Positions 1 through 7,426 of a DNA stretch of 8,915 nt are shown in pieces; positions within the stretch are counted from its first letter, which is position 1, and each line of letters starts with the position of its first letter. Under the pieces are notes generated by a model that did no database searches, had not been told where the DNA came from, and was given only the letters and a program-made list of their open reading frames with translations. Both the position numbers and the translations under genes were made by a program. Source of the DNA: Sulfurovum sp. (GTDB taxonomy: Bacteria > Campylobacterota > Campylobacteria > Campylobacterales > Sulfurovaceae); assembly GCA_022729615.1 (NCBI GenBank), contig DZAQ01000002.1:1-8915 (forward strand), written 5' to 3'.

Positions 1-1018
1 AGAAGGTGTTTGCTACGCCAAGCGCAGCCCCTTTTTGGCTGGCTCTGGCAAATTTGCTCACAAAGCTCTGCAGCAGCGGCTCAAACATATTGAAGCCGAT
101 AAAAAAGAGCACTACGCCGAGTCCAAAGAGCCAGAGTTTCTCCCCAAAACCCATCAGCAAAAAGGCGGTGGCGGTAAATCCGATAGAGATGAGAAATACC
201 TGCTTGCCTTTGTTGTATTTTTCTCCAAATACAGCGGCAGGCCCCATGGCAAGGATGCCGAAAATAACCGCAGGAAGATAGATTTTCCAAAAATCACCAA
301 GCTCTAAATGGAATTTCGTTTTCAAAAGAAGAGGGATGACAAAAAAAGCAACCGCCATCGTGGAGGAGTGAAAGAGAAAAGTAATATACATACTCACCAA
401 ATCTTTATCTTGAAAAACATCCTTTACCTTCGCCTCCTCTTCGGCAAATGAGTGGGTGATAGCCGGAGACTCCGGCACGACAGTGAAGAGCAAAACAATA
501 GAGAGAAGCGCCATTGCTGCGGCGAGATAAAAGAGTGTAGAGACTCCGCCGTCAAAGCCGCCGATGATTGGTCCGACGATCATCGCCACGGTAAAGGCAA
601 GCGCGATCACCATCCCCATAACTGCCATCGCATGGGCTCGTTCATCTTCTCGGACATGATCGCTGATCATAGCGATAACTACAGCTCCGATGGCTCCGGC
701 GCCTTGCAAAAATCGTCCAAGAAGCAGCATGGAGATATCATCCGCCATGGCAGCGATGAGGGAGCCGAGCGCAAAGATGAGAAGTCCGATGAGGATCGTT
801 TTTTTGCGCCCGATCTTGTCGCTCATCACCCCAAACGGCACTTGCAGCAGGGCTTGAGTGAGCGCATATCCGCTTACCGCCAGACCGATATAGAGCGGAG
901 TTGAGCCGGGAAGATCATAAGCGTAGGCAGAGATAACCGACATGACGACAAAGAGTCCGAAAAATCTCATTCCGATGATGAGACTCAAATGCCAAACTTT
1001 ATTGAATATAGCTTTCAA
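1..1018 (-). CDS. YajR-like MFS transporter, partial (C-terminus outside window)
   Basis: Inner-membrane transporter of the major facilitator superfamily, probably a proton-coupled drug/metabolite antiporter of the DHA1 type; substrate unknown. Reading the minus strand leftwards from 1018 gives about 339 codons with no stop to the window edge, so the gene is cut off. Ten hydrophobic segments are visible, with an eleventh beginning at the edge. MFS motif A lies at residues 63-73 (GVMSDKIGRKK) after TM2, a motif-B-like GRFLQGAGAIGAV is in TM4, and the antiporter motif C region (VGPIIGG) is in TM5. The N-terminal half closely resembles E. coli YajR as I remember it; whether a YAM-type C-terminal domain follows cannot be seen. 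I chose a TTG start (1016-1018) because AAAGGA sits 8 bases upstream and it keeps TM1 whole; the first in-frame ATG (968-970, residue 17) would cut into TM1. It is divergent from rdgB. Family call is firm, substrate is not. Confidence 0.9.
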   Translation of the reverse strand, partial: MKAIFNKVWHLSLIIGMRFFGLFVVMSVISAYAYDLPGSTPLYIGLAVSGYALTQALLQVPFGVMSDKIGRKKTILIGLLIFALGSLIAAMADDISMLLLGRFLQGAGAIGAVVIAMISDHVREDERAHAMAVMGMVIALAFTVAMIVGPIIGGFDGGVSTLFYLAAAMALLSIVLLFTVVPESPAITHSFAEEEAKVKDVFQDKDLVSMYITFLFHSSTMAVAFFVIPLLLKTKFHLELGDFWKIYLPAVIFGILAMGPAAVFGEKYNKGKQVFLISIGFTATAFLLMGFGEKLWLFGLGVVLFFIGFNMFEPLLQSFVSKFARASQKGAALGVANTF

Positions 1019-1058
1019 AGAGGGAATCCTTTTGTGTTTTTCTGATAAAATTAGGAGG

Positions 1059-1064
1059 ATTATA
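1059..1064 (-). promoter_or_regulatory. Putative -10 element for the MFS transporter gene
   Basis: On the minus strand these bases read TATAAT, a perfect sigma-70 -10 hexamer, about 40 bases before the TTG start of the transporter. No convincing TTGACA -35 lies upstream; instead there is a run of seven T on the minus strand (1078-1084). Weak -35 elements with T-rich upstream DNA are typical of Campylobacterota promoters. Seen in sequence, but no transcription evidence. Confidence 0.5.
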
Positions 1065-1066
1065 GT
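1061..1066 (+). promoter_or_regulatory. Putative -10 element for the rdgB-ciaB unit
   Basis: TATAGT on the plus strand, 28 bases before the rdgB ATG, preceded by the T-rich stretch 1036-1041 and lacking a clear -35. It shares bases 1061-1064 with the opposite-strand TATAAT, so the divergent promoters would overlap. The 5' leader would be about 20 bases and would carry the ribosome site AAGG (1083-1086), 8 bases before the start codon. It is one mismatch from consensus, hence weaker support. Confidence 0.35.
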
Positions 1067-1094
1067 CCGAGTTGATTAAAAAAAGGTTAAGAGA

Positions 1095-1700
1095 ATGCAA
1101 CTAATATTGGCAAGCTCCAACAAGGGGAAGGTGCGTGAATTTATGCAGATGTGCGAAAAGGAGATCGTTCCGTATGATACGGTTGTGCCGCCTTTTGAGA
1201 TCGTTGAAGATGGGACGACATTCGCCCAAAATGCGCTTATCAAGGCGCGTGCCGTCTATGAGCGTACCGGAGAAGAGAGTATTGTTGTTGCCGATGATAG
1301 CGGTATCAGTGTGCCGGTATTGGGCGGGCGGCCTGGGATCTATAGCGCTAGGTTCGCAGGAGAGAGCGCTACTGACAAAGAGAATTTGGCGCAACTCGTC
1401 GAAGAGCTCAAAGCGCTAGGGATATCCAAAACTGCCGCATACTATACGGCGAGTATCGCTATTGTGAGCCGATTTGGGGAGTATGCCGTGCATGGATGGA
1501 TGTATGGTGATGTAATTGATACGCCTAGAGGAGAGAATGGATTTGGGTATGACCCGATATTTATCCCGGAAGGATATTCGCAAACTATCGGTGAGCTTGA
1601 TGAGGAGATCAAAAGTATGATTTCACATCGTGCGAAAGCCTTTGCGCTGGCAAAACCTATCGTGCAAATGTTGACAAACAAAGCAAGGAGCGACCAATGA
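1095..1700 (+). CDS. rdgB: RdgB/HAM1 family dITP/XTP pyrophosphatase
   Basis: Cytosolic non-canonical purine NTP pyrophosphatase: hydrolyses (d)ITP and XTP to the monophosphate plus pyrophosphate, keeping deaminated purines out of DNA and RNA. The 201 residues match the usual family length (about 195-205). Family motifs occur in order: SSNKGK (7-12, substrate phosphate binding), EDGTTFAQNALIKA (38-51), DDSG (67-70, with the catalytic Asp at D68), GGRPGIYSARFAG (77-89), PRGENGFGYDPIF (144-156, base pocket) and SHR (177-179). All expected catalytic residues are present. The ATG has AAGG 8 bases upstream and begins right at the conserved first beta strand (MQLILASS), so the start is secure. Its stop overlaps the ciaB start by ATGA, indicating translational coupling with that gene. 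Confidence 0.97.
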   Translation: MQLILASSNKGKVREFMQMCEKEIVPYDTVVPPFEIVEDGTTFAQNALIKARAVYERTGEESIVVADDSGISVPVLGGRPGIYSARFAGESATDKENLAQLVEELKALGISKTAAYYTASIAIVSRFGEYAVHGWMYGDVIDTPRGENGFGYDPIFIPEGYSQTIGELDEEIKSMISHRAKAFALAKPIVQMLTNKARSDQ

Positions 1701-3559
1701 ATCAGACGGAAGATAATGGAAAAAAATTTATGTATGATTTGCAAAAAATCTATAATGAATTGCAAAGGCGCCAAGCAGAGCTAAACGGTTATTATGCTCT
1801 GACAAAGGGGGGACATTTTGAGGCTGATAGGGCGGTTGCGGCGTTTCTGGATGAGGTGGAGATAGAGCGAAACGAGGAGAGTGTGATGGCGGCACTCGTG
1901 CGTATAGTTGGTCTTAGGGAGGATGCGCTTGAGCAGGTACTCAAAAAAATGGGATATAGCGAGGAGGAGCAGATCTCCAAAAAAGAGAAAGCATATCTTT
2001 TTGTGAGCAGATTTCATCTTGAACGGCATGCCTCTTTGGTGGCATGGATCGAGGAGCGCCGCCTGCTTACGCCGTTTTATCGCACACTTATAGCGGGAGT
2101 TGATGCCGTAGGAGCTGCGATGAGCGGTTGGCAGAGCGCATGGACGGCGCATATTATCCACGGAGTCAATCGTGAACTCTATCAAATGTTTGCCGGGGAT
2201 GAAGAGAAGATTTACGAAAAACTGCAAAGAGAGGGATTGTATGATTTGGATCCGGATGGCTGTACCGCAGATCGCTGCTACTCTGTTTTGCATCAAGACA
2301 AAGAGGGGAATTATCATAGAGTCTCCTATGCCGAGGCATTTTCGCAAGAGGTGAGCGAGGTGGTTGAGGCTTTGGAGACACTTCTTGGAGCGCTTGTGCC
2401 TTTGGAGGATACCGTCTTCAATCAAAAAGAGCAGTGGCTTGCTTATCTGCTCGCGATCAGGATGGCGCTGGGGCATACAAAACCAGATGAGCTGATAGGG
2501 TACTGGGCAGATGTGGATCGGGCTTGGATGGCTATCACGACACCTCTTCAAGTGGGACACCCCTTGGAGTATTATGAAGATCACTACCGCAAAGCTGTGG
2601 CGCTGGAGTGGGATTTGCGTATCGTCAATCCTCTTCTTCAAAAGGAGTCTGATACTCGCGCACTGATAGGGGCGTTTGCTTCGAAAATGGCTCTGGGGTT
2701 TGGAGGGGAGGCGCCCTCTATCTTGGTAAATAATCTCAAGCAGATCGAAGGGACGCAGCTCTATATCGGGCAGCCGATGCTCTATTACGGCGCCGAGTTC
2801 AATGGACTCTTTTCGGCACAAGTGGTTCCCAATGATGAGAGCGTTTCGTCCCAGCTTGGCAAAAAAATCTTTGCCTATGCCGATTTTGTATTGGAGTCCA
2901 AAAAATCAAAGCCTGTCATGCGGTTGAGCGTGGAGATGATGGGGGAGGATTTTGTCAAAAAACAGAGAAAGCTGCTTTTGGATGAGCCTAAACTTTGGCA
3001 CAAAATATATGATATCTCGACGATAGGGCATGAATTTGGTCATATTTTGTGGATGGATAGAGAGACTGAAAGCGCTATGAACAGATCGGGGCAGTTCAAA
3101 AATATCGAGGAGTTCAAGGCGACAACAGGCGGATTGATGGCATTTTTTGAAAATGATGAGCCGAGCCTCAGAAAACATTTGATAGATGATTTGGTCTCGC
3201 GTGCGGTGGGGCTGATGGCTTGGCGCCGTGTCGGGGAGGTGCTGCCGTACTATTGTGAGGGGTTGATCCATCTTGATCTGCTCTTCAAGAGCGCTACAGT
3301 GAGCTTTGATGGGGTGATCCGCATAGATTACAGCCGCTACGAGATGATGAAGGTCTATTATCAGGCAGCATATCGGGATTTGGCTCTGCACTATCTTCGC
3401 AAAGAGGATGCGGCAAATTATTTAAATCGTTATGTCGTGCGCAAAGAGGGAGCTTATCTGCCGAAGGATGAGCTTGTGCGAGAATTTGTAGAGCGCTACT
3501 ATAGCAGATACGAAGAGATAGGGCAGCAGACTTTTGATCTTTTTCCTGACGAGGGTTGA
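1697..3559 (+). CDS. ciaB: CiaB homologue with HEFGH metallopeptidase-like motif
   Basis: Member of the CiaB family (Campylobacter invasion antigen B, about 610 residues in C. jejuni; here 620). Identification rests on length and conserved blocks I recall from Campylobacter/Arcobacter CiaB: WADVDRAWM (270-278) and LYIGQP (355-360), which lie at about the spacing of the ciaB stretch used as a PCR marker in Arcobacter. In C. jejuni CiaB is reported to be exported through the flagellar apparatus and to aid host-cell entry. Here no signal peptide or membrane segment is visible, so the protein looks cytosolic. The C-terminal third carries HEFGH (445-449) followed 22-23 residues later by a Glu pair (E471/E472, in NIEEFKATTGG), the arrangement of a gluzincin zinc peptidase such as M3 oligopeptidases. 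The start has AAGGAG (1685-1690) 6 bases upstream and overlaps the rdgB stop; a second Met at residue 12 (1730) is possible but has a weaker site. Family call is good; peptidase activity is inference. Confidence 0.88.
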   Translation: MNQTEDNGKKFMYDLQKIYNELQRRQAELNGYYALTKGGHFEADRAVAAFLDEVEIERNEESVMAALVRIVGLREDALEQVLKKMGYSEEEQISKKEKAYLFVSRFHLERHASLVAWIEERRLLTPFYRTLIAGVDAVGAAMSGWQSAWTAHIIHGVNRELYQMFAGDEEKIYEKLQREGLYDLDPDGCTADRCYSVLHQDKEGNYHRVSYAEAFSQEVSEVVEALETLLGALVPLEDTVFNQKEQWLAYLLAIRMALGHTKPDELIGYWADVDRAWMAITTPLQVGHPLEYYEDHYRKAVALEWDLRIVNPLLQKESDTRALIGAFASKMALGFGGEAPSILVNNLKQIEGTQLYIGQPMLYYGAEFNGLFSAQVVPNDESVSSQLGKKIFAYADFVLESKKSKPVMRLSVEMMGEDFVKKQRKLLLDEPKLWHKIYDISTIGHEFGHILWMDRETESAMNRSGQFKNIEEFKATTGGLMAFFENDEPSLRKHLIDDLVSRAVGLMAWRRVGEVLPYYCEGLIHLDLLFKSATVSFDGVIRIDYSRYEMMKVYYQAAYRDLALHYLRKEDAANYLNRYVVRKEGAYLPKDELVREFVERYYSRYEEIGQQTFDLFPDEG

Positions 3560-3590
3560 GGCTTTTACCCATCCCTAAATACTCTTTGGA

Positions 3591-3596
3591 TATAAT
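3591..3596 (+). promoter_or_regulatory. Putative -10 element of the aminotransferase-hisZ-purA-DUF507-carA operon
   Basis: Perfect TATAAT within the context TTTGGATATAATTC, which closely resembles the extended -10 of Campylobacterota sigma-70 promoters. It lies in the only sizeable gap (3560-3632) on the plus strand, 36 bases before the aminotransferase ATG. The leader would carry AAGGAG (3619-3624), 8 bases before the start. No TTGACA -35 is evident, as is common in this group. No further promoter-like gap occurs before carA ends, so this probably drives all five genes. Confidence 0.65.
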
Positions 3597-3632
3597 TCTA
3601 CCAATTATGCAAGGATAAAAGGAGAGAGCAAA

Positions 3633-4760
3633 ATGTTACTTTTTACACCGGGACCTACTCCTGTTCCGGAATTTGCCAGGATCGCGATGGCAGGCGAGAC
3701 TCTGCATCACCGTACTCCGGAGTTTGAGGCGATTTTCGCCCAGACGCGAGAACTTCTTTTTGAGCTTTTCGGCATGGATGAGGTTGTGATGCTCGCCTCC
3801 TCCGGGACAGGGGCTATGGAGTCTGCCGTGATCAATCTCTGTCACGATACACTGCTCAATATCAACTCCGGAAAATTTGGAGAGCGTTTTGGCAAGATAG
3901 CCAAGGCAAGCGGGCTTGGGAGTGTAGAGATCAGGCATGAGTGGGATACTCCGGCGACAGTCGGCGAGGTAGTAGAGACGCTCAAGAAGCATCCCCAGAT
4001 TGATGCTGTTGCGATTCAAATTTCAGAATCTGCCGGAGGGTTGCGCCACCCTGTAGAAGAGATAGCCGCAGCGATCAAGGCGGTTGATCCGAAGATCATG
4101 GTGATCGCCGACGGAATTACGGCCGTTGGGGTAGAGCCTATCGATACGACGCACATAGATTGCCTGTTGGCGGGGAGTCAAAAGGCATTGATGCTTCCTC
4201 CGGGACTGGCTATATTGGGACTAGGCAGTGCTGCGCTCGAAAAGATAGGGAGCGGCAGAGGATACTATTTCAATCTCGCGACAGAGATCAAAAACCAAGT
4301 GAAAAACACGACCGCCTGGACTGCGGCAACTACTTTGATCATCGGACTCAAAGCAGTGCTTCAAAAGATCAAAGAGGATGGCGGGTTTGCAAAACTCTAT
4401 GATGAGACAGCCCAAAGAGCAGAGGCGGCACATCTGGCGCTCAATGCCCTAGGACTCCATATCTATCCGACTGCTCCTGCCAAATCGATGAGTACTGTGG
4501 ATGATGCGGATGCTTCGGCGATCCGCTCCATCCTCAAAAAGGATTTTGGGGTCAATGTGGCAGGAGGACAGGATCATTTGGCGGGAAAAATTTTTCGTAT
4601 CAATCAAATGGGACTTATAGAGCCCTACGAGATAGCATGGACGCTCAATGCTGTTGAATTGGCTTTGGCGAAACTTGGTCGAAGAGCGTATGACGGCACG
4701 GCAAATCGTGTATTCAACCAAAATTACTTTAAATCCATTGTAGAAAATAGGACAGAATGA
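3633..4760 (+). CDS. Class V aminotransferase (alanine-glyoxylate / serine-pyruvate type)
   Basis: Cytosolic PLP-dependent aminotransferase, fold type I, of the class V group that includes alanine-glyoxylate, serine-glyoxylate and serine-pyruvate enzymes. The 375 residues fit the family. It opens with the characteristic FTPGPTPVP (4-12) and HHRTPEF (25-31); SSGTGAMES (56-64) would bind the cofactor phosphate; D160 in ADGITAVG should contact the pyridine nitrogen; K184 in AGSQKALMLPPG is the expected Schiff-base lysine. No catalytic residue looks missing. Exact substrates cannot be told from sequence: serine, alanine, glyoxylate, pyruvate or a role close to phosphoserine metabolism are all possible. 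It is the first gene of a five-gene operon, with AAGGAG 8 bases before the ATG, and its stop overlaps the hisZ start (ATGA, 4757-4760). Confidence 0.93.
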   Translation: MLLFTPGPTPVPEFARIAMAGETLHHRTPEFEAIFAQTRELLFELFGMDEVVMLASSGTGAMESAVINLCHDTLLNINSGKFGERFGKIAKASGLGSVEIRHEWDTPATVGEVVETLKKHPQIDAVAIQISESAGGLRHPVEEIAAAIKAVDPKIMVIADGITAVGVEPIDTTHIDCLLAGSQKALMLPPGLAILGLGSAALEKIGSGRGYYFNLATEIKNQVKNTTAWTAATTLIIGLKAVLQKIKEDGGFAKLYDETAQRAEAAHLALNALGLHIYPTAPAKSMSTVDDADASAIRSILKKDFGVNVAGGQDHLAGKIFRINQMGLIEPYEIAWTLNAVELALAKLGRRAYDGTANRVFNQNYFKSIVENRTE

Positions 4761-5605
4761 TATTCGAACATGAGATTCCTAGCGGAAGCAGGCTCTATTT
4801 TGGCAGGAGTGCGCAACTCAAGCGGCAAATCGAGAATATTGCCGTAGAGAGACTTGAAGCGCTCGGGTTCGAGGAGATAGTGACCCCGATTTTTTCGTAT
4901 CACCAGCATGAAAGTTTCAGTGATTTGAAGCCGCTGATACGGCTCAATGATGCACAAAATTATGCAGTGACGCTTCGTGCTGACAGTACGGTAGATGTCG
5001 TACGGATAGTTACCAAGCGGCTTGGAAGAAGTATGCTCTCAAAGAGATGGTTTTATGTGCAGCCAACCGTCGTGTTTCCGACAAAAGAGCGGCACCAAGT
5101 AGGTGCAGAGGTGATCGGGGGGACTTTCGGTGAGAGTATCAATACTACGATAGAGATCGTGAAAGCCTTGGAAATGACGCCGATTTTGCAGCTTGCAAAT
5201 ATCCGCATCCCGCATCTGCTGAGTGAGAAGTATGGTGTTTCATTGGAGCTTTTGCGCTCTATGAATATTGAGCGGCTTCTTGAGTCTGCATTGCCTTGGA
5301 TGGAGAGATTGGTACGGCTTCACAGCGTAGAGGAGCTCAGCGATTTGACCCCCTTTCCGGAGGATATTGCCATGGAGCTAGGGAAGATCAAAGAGGCGGC
5401 TGCGCAGATTCGGTATGACAATATCATCGTTTCACCCCTCTATTATGCAAAGATGCGCTATTATGATTCGCTTACATTTAAAATGTTTGAATCAAACAGA
5501 CTCCTAGCAATGGGGGGAGTGTATGTTGTTGACGGCATTGAGGCTGCCGGATTTGCACTCTATACCGATGAGTGCATAGCCTATAAATTAAACAGAGCAG
5601 AGTAA
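4757..5605 (+). CDS. hisZ: ATP phosphoribosyltransferase regulatory subunit HisZ (short form)
   Basis: Catalytically dead paralogue of histidyl-tRNA synthetase that partners short-form HisG, the first enzyme of histidine biosynthesis, and confers histidine feedback control. The class II synthetase core can be followed: N-terminal P-SGSRLYFGRSAQLKRQIE, a motif-1-like EEIVTPIF (39-46), a motif-2-like block RWFYVQPTVVFPTKERHQVG (97-116), and a final GGVY...AAGFALYTDECI corresponding to GGRYD...GFA-GLER. The motif-2 Arg of FR-ER is replaced (Val around 106, with the following loop about six residues shorter) and the motif-3 Arg of GLER is replaced by Glu, so aminoacylation is not expected. At 282 residues it lacks the anticodon-binding domain and is shorter than many HisZ proteins (300-400). 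Start overlaps the preceding stop (ATGA) with AGGA (4749-4752) close by. The alternative is a HisZ/HisRS-like paralogue of other function; hisG is not in the window to settle this. Confidence 0.82.
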   Translation: MIFEHEIPSGSRLYFGRSAQLKRQIENIAVERLEALGFEEIVTPIFSYHQHESFSDLKPLIRLNDAQNYAVTLRADSTVDVVRIVTKRLGRSMLSKRWFYVQPTVVFPTKERHQVGAEVIGGTFGESINTTIEIVKALEMTPILQLANIRIPHLLSEKYGVSLELLRSMNIERLLESALPWMERLVRLHSVEELSDLTPFPEDIAMELGKIKEAAAQIRYDNIIVSPLYYAKMRYYDSLTFKMFESNRLLAMGGVYVVDGIEAAGFALYTDECIAYKLNRAE

Positions 5606-5616
5606 GGATAACGCAG

Positions 5617-6873
5617 ATGAATAGAGCAAATCTTATTGTAGGGCTTCAGTGGGGCGATGAGGGGAAAGGAAAGATCGTAGATCATATGGCGCAAACGCAT
5701 GACATGGTGTGTCGGTTTGCCGGCGGTCACAACGCAGGACATACGATCGTCATCGGAGATAAAAAATATGCGCTTCACCTGATCCCGTCAGGCGTACTCA
5801 ATCCAAAAGCCAAAAATATTGTCGGTAATGGCGTGGTGCTCTCGCCAAAGGATTTCATCAAAGAAATGGAGCAATTTGACAATCTCGAAGGCCGACTATT
5901 TATCTCCGATAAGGCGCACCTTTTGCTCCCTTACCATGCGCTTATAGATCAGGCAAAAGAGCGTATGAAGGGCGATAAAGCCATTGGTACGACAGGCAAG
6001 GGAATAGGACCTGCCTATGGAGACAAAATCGCTAGAATCGGGCATAGGGTCGGAGAGCTTCATGACCCCAAAAAGCTTGCCGCAAAAATTATGCGCTATT
6101 TTGAAGAGAACCGTGCTATTTTTGAGGTGATGGGCGTCACGACTCCTGGTGAAGGCGAACTTTTGGAAGAACTCGAAGGGTATAAATGCGCTCTAGGAGC
6201 CTATATCGTGGACACAACACTTCTGCTTTGGAAGGCTCTTGATGACGGTGCAAAGGTGCTGCTGGAGGGGGCGCAGGGGACAATGCTTGATATTGACCAT
6301 GGCACCTACCCCTATGTGACGAGCTCTACGACAGTGAGCGCCGGAGCTTGCAGCGGTTTGGGACTCAACCCCAAAGATATCGGCAAAGTTACCGGCATAG
6401 CGAAAGCCTACTGCACAAGAGTCGGCAACGGACCGTTCCCGAGTGAGGATTTTGGAAAAGAGGGTGAAATTATCCGCAAAAACGGTCATGAGTTTGGCAC
6501 TACGACCGGACGAGCGAGACGATGCGGCTGGTTTGATGCTGTGGCGATGAAACATGCGGTTCGCATCAACGGTGTGGACCAAGTAGCGCTCATGAAGCTG
6601 GATGTTCTCGATGGCTTCAAAGAGGTGAAAGTCTGCGTGGCGTATAGAGTAGATGGCAAAGAGATCGATTATGTTCCTTATGATCTTGAAGATGCCAAGC
6701 CGGTCTATAAAACCTTCGCTGGATGGGACTCTACGCTTGGCGTGAGAGATTTTGAACTGCTTCCTGAGACGGCAAAATTCTATATCAGTGCATTAGAAAA
6801 TATGATAGGGGCAAGGATAGGAATTATCTCCACAAGCCCTGAGCGAGAAGATACAATCATAAGAAGGAGCTAA
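5617..6873 (+). CDS. purA: Adenylosuccinate synthetase
   Basis: Catalyses IMP + aspartate + GTP to adenylosuccinate + GDP + phosphate, the first committed step from IMP to AMP, in the cytosol. The 418 residues match bacterial PurA (about 415-432). Hallmarks: the GTP/IMP loop WGDEGKGK (12-19) with catalytic Asp14, GGHNAGHT (36-43) with catalytic His42, GTTGKGIGPAYGDK for IMP binding, the GAQGTMLDIDHGTYPYVTSS block (begins near 6271), and TTGRARRCGWFD for the aspartate/IMP loop. All are intact. The ribosome site AAGGA (5604-5608) overlaps the hisZ stop codon and sits 8 bases before the ATG, so translation is probably coupled. In Campylobacter jejuni purA likewise lies near a DUF507 gene and carA. 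Confidence 0.98.
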   Translation: MNRANLIVGLQWGDEGKGKIVDHMAQTHDMVCRFAGGHNAGHTIVIGDKKYALHLIPSGVLNPKAKNIVGNGVVLSPKDFIKEMEQFDNLEGRLFISDKAHLLLPYHALIDQAKERMKGDKAIGTTGKGIGPAYGDKIARIGHRVGELHDPKKLAAKIMRYFEENRAIFEVMGVTTPGEGELLEELEGYKCALGAYIVDTTLLLWKALDDGAKVLLEGAQGTMLDIDHGTYPYVTSSTTVSAGACSGLGLNPKDIGKVTGIAKAYCTRVGNGPFPSEDFGKEGEIIRKNGHEFGTTTGRARRCGWFDAVAMKHAVRINGVDQVALMKLDVLDGFKEVKVCVAYRVDGKEIDYVPYDLEDAKPVYKTFAGWDSTLGVRDFELLPETAKFYISALENMIGARIGIISTSPEREDTIIRRS

Positions 6874-6874
6874 A

Positions 6875-7426
6875 ATGAGATTAAAGCCACAGCAGACAGG
6901 ATATGTTGCCGGAAAAATAGGGATCGATCTGGCAAATGCTCCCTTTATCGTGATGCCAAAAGGGCGTGAAGCCGTTGTTGCCGCGATCAAAAATATTATC
7001 GATGAAAATCTGCATAAAGAGCATGCGCTTGATGAGAGGGTCAAAAAAATCATTGATGAGAATTATGATGAGATTGAGTTTCAGCATGCTGATGAGCGGC
7101 AGCTCTTTTTTATGATCAAAAAAAAGATGGCGCCGGAGTTTGGCGTGATCGTGAATTATGACGACAGGTACAATGATTTGGCGCACACTATACTCGATGA
7201 GCTTTATGAAAATTATCTTATCGAGTATGATGTCAATGAGAATAAGATACTCAATGTGATCTTCAAAGGTTTTAAAGCATTTGCAGATGCCTATGAGCAG
7301 CTTGATGACCTTGTATATGAGAAGATAAAGCATATGAAGCGAGAGCTCGTCCCCGGCAGTCAGGAGTACGAGCTGCTCTATGAGCGTCTCTATCAAGAGG
7401 AGCTATCTAGGAGGGGGATGCTGTGA
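6875..7426 (+). CDS. DUF507 family protein, apparent tandem two-domain form
   Basis: Uncharacterised cytosolic protein of the DUF507 family; no function is established. Members in Aquifex-like bacteria are about 90 residues, whereas this one has 183 and appears to hold two copies. Copy 1 spans roughly residues 1-95 and includes VKKIIDENYDEIE (56-68) and RQLFFMIKKKMAPEFG (75-90). Copy 2 spans roughly 96-183, with LAHTILDELYENYLIEYDV (102-120) matching the family's N-terminal helix better than copy 1 does, and RLYQEELSRRG (171-181) in the place of the copy-1 KKKMAPEFG end. The protein is rich in charged residues, apparently all-helical, with no membrane segment. The ATG is 1 base after the purA stop, with AAGGAG (6864-6869) inside the purA end; the stop overlaps the carA start. 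This neighbourhood recurs in Campylobacter (Cj1495c next to carA, from memory). Family call good, domain boundaries by eye. Confidence 0.83.
   Translation: MRLKPQQTGYVAGKIGIDLANAPFIVMPKGREAVVAAIKNIIDENLHKEHALDERVKKIIDENYDEIEFQHADERQLFFMIKKKMAPEFGVIVNYDDRYNDLAHTILDELYENYLIEYDVNENKILNVIFKGFKAFADAYEQLDDLVYEKIKHMKRELVPGSQEYELLYERLYQEELSRRGML

Noticed and set aside
452..904. Plus-strand 150-codon open frame opposite the transporter gene
   Set aside because: It is antisense to a clear MFS sequence with intact motifs; its translation is low-complexity charged (D/H/R/K rich), typical of a shadow frame.
1781..2821. 346-codon minus-strand open frame opposite ciaB
   Set aside because: Long, but fully antisense to a conserved CiaB frame; its translation shows no family motif, and it is a by-product of the codon bias of the sense gene.
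3553..3577. Possible terminator hairpin after ciaB (GGGT...ACCC, AGGG...CCCT)
   Set aside because: Stem is only four base pairs with a long loop and no T-run follows; not a credible rho-independent terminator.
7118..7125. Run of eight A in the DUF507 gene as a possible frameshift/slippage site
   Set aside because: It encodes the expected IKKKM lysine cluster, and the frame is intact on both sides with no downstream alternative frame.
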